Position numbers and translations under genes: made by a program. From Anaerolineae bacterium (GTDB taxonomy: Bacteria; Chloroflexota; Anaerolineae; Anaerolineales; Villigracilaceae), in the NCBI GenBank assembly GCA_018645405.1, contig JABGOQ010000009.1:1-33728 (forward strand): a DNA stretch of 33,728 nt, in the 5' to 3' direction. Shown piece after piece: positions 22,588 through 29,810 of the stretch. Position 1 is the stretch's first letter; each line of letters starts with the position of its first letter. The notes under the pieces are model-generated. The model had not been told where the DNA came from. It saw only the letters and a program-made list of their open reading frames with translations, and searched no databases.

Positions 22588-23856
22588 CTATTCGACCTTC
22601 TCAATCTTCCAATCCAAGCGCGGTCTAATGCCGCCTGGTCGCGGCTCATCCCAGTGCATACCGGGCGCGCCGGCGGGGTCAACATTGAACTCCAGCGTGC
22701 GCTCTTCGGCAAAATAGCGGCGGATGCGGTACGAACTCGCGTTCACGCCCAGCGTATATCGCCCCGTGTTCAGCAAATCGGGCGGCACCACGCAGCGGCT
22801 CACAAATCGCCCCGCCTTTCGCTCAGTATGCGTATTAAACATTTTCGGATCATCGGTATCGAAGGATGTGAAAACCGGCTCGCCACGCGCCGTATAAAGA
22901 TAGATCCCGACTCGTAAACCGGTGATTGGCTCATCAAGTTGATAATCAAACTCGAGCGTAAATTCTTCAGTGGATCGGATTGTCTCGACGACATTTCCGC
23001 GATTATCGACAATGCGGATCGCGCGTGGCGTGAACGGGCTTGCCGTTACCGGGACATCTTCCGGGCCCCAAACTTTTTCCCCTGCCCGCGCGTGCCCAGC
23101 CGAGAGATAATAGTCAACAGCTTCGGATGTAGGCGCACGCATAATCATTTTCCCCTTCTCCAAAACAATCGCTTCATCTGTTAATCGCAAAACAGCGGAC
23201 ATATTATGGCTCACGAAAAGCACCGTCCGCCCCGCTTCGGCGACATCATTCATCTTGCCGATACATTTGCGCTGAAATTCCGCATCACCCACCGCGAGAA
23301 CTTCATCCACAACCAAAATCTCTGGCTCAAGATGTGCAGCGACAGCAAAAGCCAGCCGCAGATACATCCCCGATGAATAGCGTTTGACGGGGGTGTCGAT
23401 AAATTTCTCCACCTCCGAAAAAGCGACAATTTCGTCAAATTTGCGCGTAATTTCAGAGCGGTGCATCCCCAAAATTGCACCGTTGAGATAGAGATTCTCG
23501 CGCCCAGTTAATTCAGGATGAAACCCCGTCCCAACTTCGAGGAGCGAGCCGACTCGTCCGCGCAGTTGCATCATCCCTTCGGTGGGTTCGACCACACGAG
23601 AGAGCAACTTGAGCAGGGTACTTTTCCCCGCGCCATTATGCCCGACAATGCCCAAAACCTGACCTTGCTCCACGTCAAAGGAAATATCTTTGACCGCCCA
23701 GATGATATTGTCAGGCTTTTTGGCTTCAAGGCGTTTTTGGCGCGAGAAAGTATTAGCGATGGTGTCGCGCAGGGTGTTATACCCGCCACGATTCTGCGGG
23801 GCTGTGCCAATTTTATATTTTTTGCCGAGGTTTTCGACGTGGACTGCTATTGTCAT
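22588..23856 (-). CDS. wzt: ABC transporter ATP-binding protein, Wzt-type, with glycan-recognition domain
   Basis: 422 residues. Walker A GHNGAGKST (72-80), signature YSSGM (160-164) and Walker B LVVDE (181-185) form the ATPase. EVGTGFHPELTGRENLYLNG (107-126) is diagnostic of polysaccharide and teichoic-acid exporters. From about residue 270 a beta-rich C-terminal domain follows (Wzt_C), which in O-antigen systems recognises the cap at the non-reducing end of the chain. With the permease at 25127-25984 it would flip the finished lipid-linked glycan across the membrane. A class V aminotransferase gene now separates the two exporter genes, which is unusual. Confidence 0.93.
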   Translation of the reverse strand: MTIAVHVENLGKKYKIGTAPQNRGGYNTLRDTIANTFSRQKRLEAKKPDNIIWAVKDISFDVEQGQVLGIVGHNGAGKSTLLKLLSRVVEPTEGMMQLRGRVGSLLEVGTGFHPELTGRENLYLNGAILGMHRSEITRKFDEIVAFSEVEKFIDTPVKRYSSGMYLRLAFAVAAHLEPEILVVDEVLAVGDAEFQRKCIGKMNDVAEAGRTVLFVSHNMSAVLRLTDEAIVLEKGKMIMRAPTSEAVDYYLSAGHARAGEKVWGPEDVPVTASPFTPRAIRIVDNRGNVVETIRSTEEFTLEFDYQLDEPITGLRVGIYLYTARGEPVFTSFDTDDPKMFNTHTERKAGRFVSRCVVPPDLLNTGRYTLGVNASSYRIRRYFAEERTLEFNVDPAGAPGMHWDEPRPGGIRPRLDWKIEKVE

Positions 23857-23893
23857 ATTTTTTAACTCAAAATAAATGTGCGTTGATGCTAGA

Positions 23894-25090
23894 TTAGATT
23901 GTATTTCTTAGGATTTTTTGAAGTATAGTCACAAAAGCATCAATTTCTTCTCTTGTATTGTAGTAATGTAGCGACGCGCGCACTAATTCACTAAGCCCTC
24001 GTTGCTGAAATGAAACGAGACTACCAGAACCCTTTGATGCTGAAACGTTTATTCCCTGAGAAGCTAATACTTCCTTTATTTTGGATGAAGCCATTTGGCT
24101 TGCCATAAAGGTTACAATGCCACATTTTTCTACACCCTCATCCGTAACTGTAATACCATCAATATCTACCAGCTTATCGCGTAATCCAGCAGCTAAACCA
24201 TATATTCGATCGCGTGTTATTTTGACATCCCACGAAAGCGCGTAGTTGATTGCTGTTCCCAAAGCAGCCTTCCCTGCGAAGTATTGCTCCCAATTTTCAA
24301 AGCGTTTTGCATCTGGTCGAATTTCGTATCTTGAAGGAGAAATTAAGGTTGCTGCATGTTGGTCAAGAAGTGGTGGCTCTAATTTCTCTATCATTTCTCG
24401 ACGTACATAGAGCAACCCAGTTCCTCGTGGTCCTCTAAGGTATTTTCTTCCTGTTCCACAGAGAATATCACATCCTATTTCATCCACATCTAGTGGGATT
24501 TGTCCGACACCCTGACATGAATCCAACAGATAAGGAATACCAGCAGCTTTAGCTATTTTCCCAACCTGCATAGCCGGATTGACTAATCCCCCCCCAGTTG
24601 GAATATGAGTTATTGAAATTAATTTTACGCGTTCATCAATCAAGTTTTCGAGCTCGCTGACATCAATCTGACCATACTCATCATTTGGTACAAATACGAT
24701 TTTTACCCCATATCGCTTGGCTTGTTGATTATATGCAATCACATTGCTGCCATACTCAGCGATTGTGGTTAGAATTCGGTCGCCCTGTTCAAATTTAAAC
24801 GAATAAAAAGCCATATCCCATGCACGAGTTGCATTTTCGACGTGCGCAATTTCATCCTGCTCACAATTGATGAGTTCAGCCGCGGCACCATAGAAATTAT
24901 CTAAAATTTCTTTTTTTTTTCCTGCTGTTTCATACCCTCCTAATTCTTCTTCCTTATACAGATATTCATGCAAAGCACTACTAACAGGTATCGGCATCAA
25001 CGAAGCACCAGCATTATTAAAGTGCATAATTTTATTGCATGCTTTTGTTTCTTCACGCGCACGTTTTATATCGAACTCAGTATCTATCAA
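23894..25090 (-). CDS. Class V aminotransferase (PLP, cysteine desulfurase/isopenicillin-epimerase-like)
   Basis: 398 residues. HFNNAGASLMP (23-33) is the start of the class V fold, YLLDSCQGVGQIPLDVDEIG holds the PLP-binding Asp and Gln, and CGTGRKYLRGPRGTG carries the Schiff-base Lys with the following R-G-P-R-G-T-G loop. It may use a small amino acid or an amino sugar; the neighbourhood suggests modification of a sugar or its amino-acid substituent (inference). It is not of the DegT/PseC type. The start is a TTG at 25090 with GGAG 9 bases upstream. Compared with the two exporter genes around it, the sequence is A+T-richer, which suggests later insertion between wzm and wzt. Confidence 0.83.
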   Translation of the reverse strand: MIDTEFDIKRAREETKACNKIMHFNNAGASLMPIPVSSALHEYLYKEEELGGYETAGKKKEILDNFYGAAAELINCEQDEIAHVENATRAWDMAFYSFKFEQGDRILTTIAEYGSNVIAYNQQAKRYGVKIVFVPNDEYGQIDVSELENLIDERVKLISITHIPTGGGLVNPAMQVGKIAKAAGIPYLLDSCQGVGQIPLDVDEIGCDILCGTGRKYLRGPRGTGLLYVRREMIEKLEPPLLDQHAATLISPSRYEIRPDAKRFENWEQYFAGKAALGTAINYALSWDVKITRDRIYGLAAGLRDKLVDIDGITVTDEGVEKCGIVTFMASQMASSKIKEVLASQGINVSASKGSGSLVSFQQRGLSELVRASLHYYNTREEIDAFVTILQKILRNTI

Positions 25091-25126
25091 AACTCACTCC
25101 TTTTTATCATAAATGCAGTCATGATG

Positions 25127-25984
25127 TTAAATCATGTCCGCAAAGGTGCGTTCCATGCGGCGGAAGAAGAAGAGCCCGCTGATGAGGACTACTAACGCCA
25201 CGCCGATGCTGATGGTCAGCTGCAAGCCTAAATTCACGGTCGTTTTGCCGAGCATCGCCCAGCGGAAAGCTTCGACTACTCCCGTCATTGGGTTGAAGGC
25301 GTAGAGCAGTTGCAAATTATCCGGAATAGATGCGGAGGAATATCCCACCGGCGAGAGAAAAAGCCAAAGCTGAGTCATCACGGGGAGAATATATCCAACA
25401 TCACGATAGAGGACGTTGAGGGCAGAGAGCCACAGCCCCACGCCGAGCGCGACGAGGAGGGTGAGGACGATAAGCAGGGGAATTGTGAGCATTGCCCATG
25501 TGACGGCGACTTTGTAATAGAGCATCATCCCGATCATGACGAGGAATGAGATGCCGAAATCGACCACGCCGCTGAGTACCGACGAGAGCGGAATGACGAG
25601 GCGCGGAAAATAGATTTTGGTGATCAGTCCGCGATTGGTGAGCATCGAGCGACCAGAGGAGGAGAGGGCTTTGGAGAAAAGCATCCACGGGAGGAGAGCT
25701 GTGTAGCGAAAAATGGGTCCCGGCACGCCACCCGTATCCATTTGGGCGAGATTGCCGAAAATGAATTGGAGCACGAGCATGTTTACGACGGGGTTGATAA
25801 TCGCCCAGCTCGCGCCGAGGAGCGTCTGCTTATAGCGGACGAGGATATCGCGCCAGGTTAAAAAGGTGATTAGCTCGCGATAAAGCCAAAGATCACGCAG
25901 ATTGAGCGAAATCCAGCCTTTTGGGGGGCGGATGGTGAGCATCTCTTTTGGAGGTGCGGGGAGTTTGAATTCAGTTTTTTCCAT
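25127..25984 (-). CDS. wzm: ABC-2 type permease, Wzm-type glycan exporter
   Basis: About 285 residues. An amphipathic N-terminal segment (LRDLWLYRELITFLTWRDIL) and then VRYKQTLLGASWAIINPV are the ABC-2 polysaccharide-exporter signature. Six hydrophobic helices follow. LFLSPVGYSSASIP and NPMTGVVEAFRWAML are the external loop segments typical of Wzm/TagG. It pairs with the ATPase at 22588-23856. The ATG at 25984 was chosen because an extension to 26008 is encoded by the adjacent repeat. Confidence 0.92.
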   Translation of the reverse strand: MEKTEFKLPAPPKEMLTIRPPKGWISLNLRDLWLYRELITFLTWRDILVRYKQTLLGASWAIINPVVNMLVLQFIFGNLAQMDTGGVPGPIFRYTALLPWMLFSKALSSSGRSMLTNRGLITKIYFPRLVIPLSSVLSGVVDFGISFLVMIGMMLYYKVAVTWAMLTIPLLIVLTLLVALGVGLWLSALNVLYRDVGYILPVMTQLWLFLSPVGYSSASIPDNLQLLYAFNPMTGVVEAFRWAMLGKTTVNLGLQLTISIGVALVVLISGLFFFRRMERTFADMI

Positions 25985-25990
25985 AGAATT

Positions 25991-26080
25991 TTTAAACACG
26001 AAGGGCACGAAGGTTCACAAAGAAAAACCTTTTTGTTTTTTGCTTTTAACTTTGTGCTTCTTGGTGTTCTTTGTGTTTAA
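25991..26080. repeat. Palindromic repeat, AAACACGAAGGGCACGAAGG type
   Basis: TTTAAACACGAAGGGCACGA on the left and TTCTTTGTGTTTAA on the right form an imperfect palindrome. With 26500-26574 it brackets the GxxExxY gene. Confidence 0.8.
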
Positions 26081-26082
26081 CC

Positions 26083-26484
26083 TTATACGATCATTCTTTT
26101 GATGCCGTATTTGAGGCGAGGTACAAAAAAGTTGATTAGATATCCAAGACGTATGTTTTTTAGACGAAGATAAGTGAGTAATTGCGCTTCGTAAATGGGA
26201 TTCATTTTCTCAACAGCTTTTAATTCAACTATCACACAATTTTCGACAAGCAAATCAAGCCGAAAGGCGGTTTCAAGTTTTATTCCATCATAAATAACAG
26301 GGACAGAAACTTGAGTTGCAACGGTCAAGCCGCTTTTTCGTATTTCATAAGCCATTGGTGCTTCGTAGGTAGATTCGAGAAGCCCAGGACCCAAAGCTGT
26401 ATGAACTTTAAATGCCGCATCTAAAACGACTTTGCCAACTTTTTCAACATCATCTGGGATTGGGACATATTTTTTCTTTGTCAT
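26083..26484 (-). CDS. GxxExxY family protein
   Basis: 133 residues, the normal length. ALGPGLLESTYEAPMAYEI (30-48) contains the G-x-x-E-x-x-Y signature, and VIVELKAVEKMNPIYEAQLL carries the D...E-x-K-type acidic/lysine set seen in PD-(D/E)xK nuclease folds. The function of the family is unknown. It is common in environmental bacteria in many copies, frequently as a lone gene between unrelated neighbours. Here it separates the exporter permease from GDP-fucose synthase and is bracketed by two palindromic repeats of the same family, as if it had moved as a cassette. Confidence 0.9.
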   Translation of the reverse strand: MTKKKYVPIPDDVEKVGKVVLDAAFKVHTALGPGLLESTYEAPMAYEIRKSGLTVATQVSVPVIYDGIKLETAFRLDLLVENCVIVELKAVEKMNPIYEAQLLTYLRLKNIRLGYLINFFVPRLKYGIKRMIV

Positions 26485-26499
26485 AATTTAGTTCTTTTA

Positions 26500-26574
26500 G
26501 AACACGATGAAACACAAAGGTTTAAAAAGTTTTTGTTTTTCTTTAGAGAACCTTCGTGCCCTTTGTGTTTAAAC
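26500..26574. repeat. Palindromic repeat, AACACAAAGG/CCTTCGTGCCCTTTGTGTTT type
   Basis: Left arm AACACGATGAAACACAAAGG and right arm CCTTCGTGCCCTTTGTGTTT with an A/T-rich centre. Second of the two repeats around the GxxExxY gene. Confidence 0.8.
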
Positions 26575-26588
26575 TTTTCTTGGTACTG

Positions 26589-27602
26589 CTACCCAGCTTG
26601 GCACAAATCATCCTTCGCTGGTACATGATCTCTATTCTCTTTATACCACTCAATCGTGCGGCGCATACCTTCTTCAAAGGAGACTTTTGCTTCCCAGCCG
26701 AAGAATTCTTTGGCGCGATTTACATCCAAGCCACGACGGGGTTGTCCGTTGGGTTTGTCGGTATCCCAGACGAGCGTACCTTCAAATCCAGTTTGGCGGG
26801 CGATCATTTCAGCCAAATCTTTGATCGGGATTTCGTAGCCAGAGCCGAGATTGACAGGTTCAGAATCGTTGTAGGTCTCTGTCGCTGAAACGATACCATC
26901 GGCGGCATCTTCTACATATAAGAACTCGCGAGTCGGGGAGCCATCGCCCCAGACAACTAATTCTTTGTCGCCACGATCTTGGGCTTCGAGGGCTTTGCGG
27001 ATGAGGGCAGGGATAACATGCGAAGTTTCTAAATTGAAATTATCACGCGGTCCATAAAGATTGACGGGCAACAAATAAATCGAATTGAAACCATATTGCC
27101 GTCTATAGGCATCCGATTGGACAAGCATCATCTTTTTGGCGAGACCGTAAGGCGCGTTTGTCTCTTCTGGGTAGCCAATCCACAAATCATCTTCCTTGAA
27201 GGGGACAGGCGTAAACTTCGGATATGCGCAGACTGTTCCGATCGCGGTGAATTTGCCCACGCCGCGCTGATAGGCTTGGTGCATTAATTCGACGCCCATC
27301 ATTAGGTTGTCGTAGAAGAATTCGGCTGGTCGCTCGCGATTTGCGCCGATCCCGCCGACATTGGCAGCGAGGTGGATGATGACCATATTTGCGGCATCAA
27401 TTCCTTCTAGCGTTGTGTCGAAAAGACGGCTAATGTCGTTGCTGTCGGTCAAGTCATATTCTTCGATGAGTGGGATATAAATATCCGTTGCGCCATGTTC
27501 TTTTAGTTTTTCAATCACGAAGGAGCCGAGAAAGCCAGCTCCGCCGGTGACGATTACACGTTTATCTTCCCAGAATGTTGAAGATTGAGTGTTTTTAGAC
27601 AT
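26589..27602 (-). CDS. fcl: GDP-L-fucose synthase
   Basis: 337 residues. GGAGFLG (20-26) binds [25 protein letters not shown] (77-96) is the fucose-synthase signature, followed by GTVCAYP and Y152-x3-K156 (YGLAK). The protein continues with LYGPRDNF and a C-terminal substrate domain. It converts GDP-4-keto-6-deoxy-D-mannose to GDP-L-fucose. GDP-mannose 4,6-dehydratase is not in this window and must be encoded elsewhere. CAGGAG precedes the ATG at 27602. It could act on a related 4-keto sugar, but the motifs are close to true Fcl. Confidence 0.88.
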   Translation of the reverse strand: MSKNTQSSTFWEDKRVIVTGGAGFLGSFVIEKLKEHGATDIYIPLIEEYDLTDSNDISRLFDTTLEGIDAANMVIIHLAANVGGIGANRERPAEFFYDNLMMGVELMHQAYQRGVGKFTAIGTVCAYPKFTPVPFKEDDLWIGYPEETNAPYGLAKKMMLVQSDAYRRQYGFNSIYLLPVNLYGPRDNFNLETSHVIPALIRKALEAQDRGDKELVVWGDGSPTREFLYVEDAADGIVSATETYNDSEPVNLGSGYEIPIKDLAEMIARQTGFEGTLVWDTDKPNGQPRRGLDVNRAKEFFGWEAKVSFEEGMRRTIEWYKENRDHVPAKDDLCQAG

Positions 27603-27624
27603 ATTAGATTACTCCTGTTTTTTG

Positions 27625-27657
27625 TTTAAGGTTCAAGGTTTAAAGTTTAAGGTTTGA
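27625..27657. repeat. AAGGTTTAAAG low-complexity repeat, left copy
   Basis: A run built of TTTAAGGTT/AAGGTTTAA words. An inverted copy (AACCTTAAACC words) lies at 28092-28125, so the two bracket the broken four-helix-bundle gene. Confidence 0.65.
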
Positions 27658-27680
27658 TAGTTCTTCTTTCAACTTTCAAC

Positions 27681-28091
27681 CTAAGCCTCGTAGCTTGCTC
27701 CATCTTCCCGCACACGGCGGCTATTTGGTTGATTGTTGAGATATTGAATAAATCTCGATAATTGCTTGCTACAAATTTCAGCCATCTCACGGGTTTTCTC
27801 AAAGTCTTCTTCTGAGATATAGCCCTGATCTTTCACGATATAAAGTTGCGCTCGCACTTCTCCAGCCGAGGCTTTTGCGTGCCCTAAATACTTGATGAAA
27901 GTTTTTTGTGTGCTACTTTCAAAGCCTTCTGCGATATTCGACATAATCGAAATAGACGCTCGTCTAATTTGGTCTCGCAAACTAAAATCACGAGAAAAAG
28001 TTCCAGATTTAGAGAAAGAATAAATCAAATTCGTCAACTCTCTCGAACGTTGCTAAACATCCAATTCTTCAAACCTCTTCGCAGTAGCCAT
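27681..28091 (-). pseudogene. Four-helix-bundle (23S rRNA intervening-sequence-type) protein, interrupted by TAG
   Basis: From the ATG at 28091 the reading is MATAKRFEELDV, then TAG (28055-28053), then QRSRELTNLIYSFSKSG and the rest. In this family the residue after FEELxV is an almost invariant tryptophan (TGG), so TAG is a single-base change of that codon. After the stop the frame is intact and well conserved: FSRDFSLRDQIRRASISIMSNIAEGFE, then FIKYLGHAKASAGEVRAQL, ending at 27681. A downstream ATG at 28037 could express a 118-residue N-terminally shortened product. Function of the family is unknown. It sits between two inverted AAGGTTTAA repeats, suggesting a mobile cassette. Confidence 0.8.
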
Positions 28092-28125
28092 AACCTTAAA
28101 CCTTCAACATTAAACCTTAAACTCA
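28092..28125. repeat. AACCTTAAACC low-complexity repeat, right copy
   Basis: AACCTTAAACCTTCAACATT and the following AAACCTTAAAC are the inverse of the copy at 27625-27657. Confidence 0.65.
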
Positions 28126-29130
28126 TTGAACAATAAAGCGCGCATTCCGATAACGCCCATCTTGTGGGTCTTTGATCAGCTCGCTTTGCAGTGCATATAA
28201 AACTTCTCGCACGCCGTCATCAACGGTCAGGGTTGCTTCAAAACTCAGCTCACGTTTAATCTTCTCAAACGAGACCGTGATATCGCGCATGTCGCCGCCA
28301 AAAGTCAAGTCTTTATAGTGAATATGCGTCTCAGGCAGGCGTTTCAGCACCAAGCCTACGATCTCATCTTTCGTCAAATTTCCAGCATCCGTCCCCAAAT
28401 TGTAAACCTGCCCGCGCACCTTCTCCACCTCCGCATCCAGCCCCAAAATGATGCCGCGCACCACGTCTCGCAGATGCACGAATGAGCGAGAATAGCCGCG
28501 CTGGTAAATAATCAACTCTCGTTTTGCGAAGGCTTCCAGCACGAATTGGTTCACGATCAGGTCGAAGCGCGTGCGTGGCGAAATCCCGTAAAGCGTTGCT
28601 AATCTGAAAATCAGCGGGGCGGGATCGCCTTTTTGTGCGAGCAAAAATTCTTCGGCAGCGATTTTTGTTTCGGCGTATAAAGATTGGGGATTAAGTGAAG
28701 CTGTTTCGTCAACGGGTAAATTTTCGTCAGCCGCGCCATAATTGCTATAACTGGATGAAAAGACGAAACGCTCTACATCTAAACTTGCTGCCTGCGAGTA
28801 GACATTTTTCACGGCTTCAACATTGTACCGCCAAGCCGCTTCCCGACCAATTGCCTGACATGCGGGGAAACCGACCACTGCCGCGAGATGCACAATCGCG
28901 TCCGCTTGAGGGTGTCCACGCAGGGAATCTAGGAGGGCGCGGGGTTGGGTCACGTCTGCTTTGACGAATCGAAAGTTGGGATTCGTCATAAAGGAAATCA
29001 ACGATTCCCCGCCGAAGAGCAACGAGTCGAGTACCGTGACTCTGTGTCCAAGCCGTAGCAACTCGGAGGTCAGGAGCGATCCGATATATCCCGCCCCGCC
29101 TGTGATGACGATGTGATTCGATTTGTCCAT
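28123..29130 (-). CDS. NAD-dependent epimerase/dehydratase (GalE-like extended SDR)
   Basis: About 335 residues. GGAGYIG (residues 10-16 from the chosen start) binds NAD. HLAAVVGFPACQAIG and FSSSYSNYGA give the catalytic Ser, and YAETK (Tyr-x3-Lys) completes the triad. ATLYGISPRTRFDLIVNQFV is the substrate-domain segment seen in UDP-glucose 4-epimerase relatives. It should interconvert or dehydrate a nucleotide sugar feeding the glycan; exact sugar unknown. The ATG at 29130 was preferred, since the extension to 29169 is encoded by a repeat. It is the first enzyme gene after the regulator. Confidence 0.83.
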   Translation of the reverse strand: MDKSNHIVITGGAGYIGSLLTSELLRLGHRVTVLDSLLFGGESLISFMTNPNFRFVKADVTQPRALLDSLRGHPQADAIVHLAAVVGFPACQAIGREAAWRYNVEAVKNVYSQAASLDVERFVFSSSYSNYGAADENLPVDETASLNPQSLYAETKIAAEEFLLAQKGDPAPLIFRLATLYGISPRTRFDLIVNQFVLEAFAKRELIIYQRGYSRSFVHLRDVVRGIILGLDAEVEKVRGQVYNLGTDAGNLTKDEIVGLVLKRLPETHIHYKDLTFGGDMRDITVSFEKIKRELSFEATLTVDDGVREVLYALQSELIKDPQDGRYRNARFIVQ

Positions 29131-29144
29131 TTCTAATCCATTTT

Positions 29145-29226
29145 TTACCACAAAGAGCACAAAGAACACAAAGTAAAAGCAAAAAAAGGTTTTTCCTTCG
29201 TGGTTCTTCGTGTCCTTTGTGGTTAA
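29145..29226. repeat. Palindromic repeat, ACCACAAAGAGCACAAAG type
   Basis: TTACCACAAAGAGCACAAAG on the left and TGTCCTTTGTGGTTAA on the right form a long imperfect stem. The stop codon of the regulator gene (29223-29225) is inside it. Being a long hairpin right after the regulator, it may reduce read-through into the glycan genes. Confidence 0.85.
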
Positions 29227-29681
29227 ATCTTTAACAAAATCTTCATCCCATTAATTTCTAAAAGCGGTGCAGATGGGTCATCCACGACCGCGATGCCCTC
29301 TTCAAGACAAGTCAGCCTACAAATTTCGGCGACTTCGCCATTACCGCTGATGCGGACAGTTTCGTAGCCCTTTTCATTGAGGGTCTCCAGATGCTTTTGC
29401 GCCCGTGAACGGATGCGTCTGTAGAGATTGAAGGATTGCTCAATAAAATCGACGGTGAGTTTGGCGCGCAGGGCGATGCCTTCGGGGGTGATGATATAGC
29501 GGAGTTTACGGCGTTGGGCGCGCTCAACCTTGACAATGCCTTTTTCGATCATCCGTTTAATATGCCAGTTGACCGTCCCGACCGCGACACCGAGTTGGGT
29601 GGCGAGGGAGGCTTGGGTAATATCTGGGTCTTGCTCGATTTGCTCGAGGAGGGTGAGTTCGCGCTGGGTTTCTTTTTGCAT
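29223..29681 (-). CDS. Winged-helix transcriptional regulator of the glycan locus
   Basis: 152 residues. Residues 8-75 form a winged helix (LLEQIEQDPDITQASLATQL, then VGTVNWHIKRMIEKGIV as recognition helix, then a beta wing RRKLRYIITPEG). Residues 105-152 look like a small alpha/beta ligand-binding domain (YETVRISGNGEVAEICRLTC). It is at the head of a 29-kb same-strand glycan locus, so local control of that locus is likely (inference). A 25-bp palindrome lies over its own promoter, suggesting autoregulation. No Shine-Dalgarno is seen before the ATG at 29681 and the predicted leader is very short. Confidence 0.82.
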   Translation of the reverse strand: MQKETQRELTLLEQIEQDPDITQASLATQLGVAVGTVNWHIKRMIEKGIVKVERAQRRKLRYIITPEGIALRAKLTVDFIEQSFNLYRRIRSRAQKHLETLNEKGYETVRISGNGEVAEICRLTCLEEGIAVVDDPSAPLLEINGMKILLKI

Positions 29682-29685
29682 GATT

Positions 29686-29710
29686 TTATAATTCAGTCAC
29701 TGAATTATAA
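29686..29710. promoter_or_regulatory. Perfect 25-bp palindrome, likely operator of the winged-helix regulator
   Basis: TTATAATTCAGT (29686-29697), one central base, then ACTGAATTATAA (29699-29710). It lies 5 bases upstream of the regulator ATG and contains the TATAAT box of its promoter. The size and symmetry fit binding of a winged-helix dimer. The same site could also affect the plus-strand gene starting at 29811. Confidence 0.8.
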
Positions 29711-29731
29711 CTCTTTTGGGGGTGAGGGCAA
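29704..29731 (-). promoter_or_regulatory. Promoter of the regulator and probably of the glycan locus
   Basis: Minus strand: TTGCCC (29731-29726) as -35, a 16-base spacer and a consensus TATAAT (29709-29704) as -10. The -10 is buried in the palindromic operator, so repressor binding would block the polymerase. Confidence 0.6.
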
Positions 29732-29810
29732 GAGGAGAATGGTAGAATTGAAAACGTTGGGAAAAATTTTCGAACAACTCTATTTTGAGAAAAGTTAAAA
29801 GCGAGGTTCT

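Noticed and set aside
22309-22917. 202-residue plus-strand frame.
   Set aside because: Antisense to the capsule glycosyltransferase and wzt and crosses a palindromic repeat; no support.
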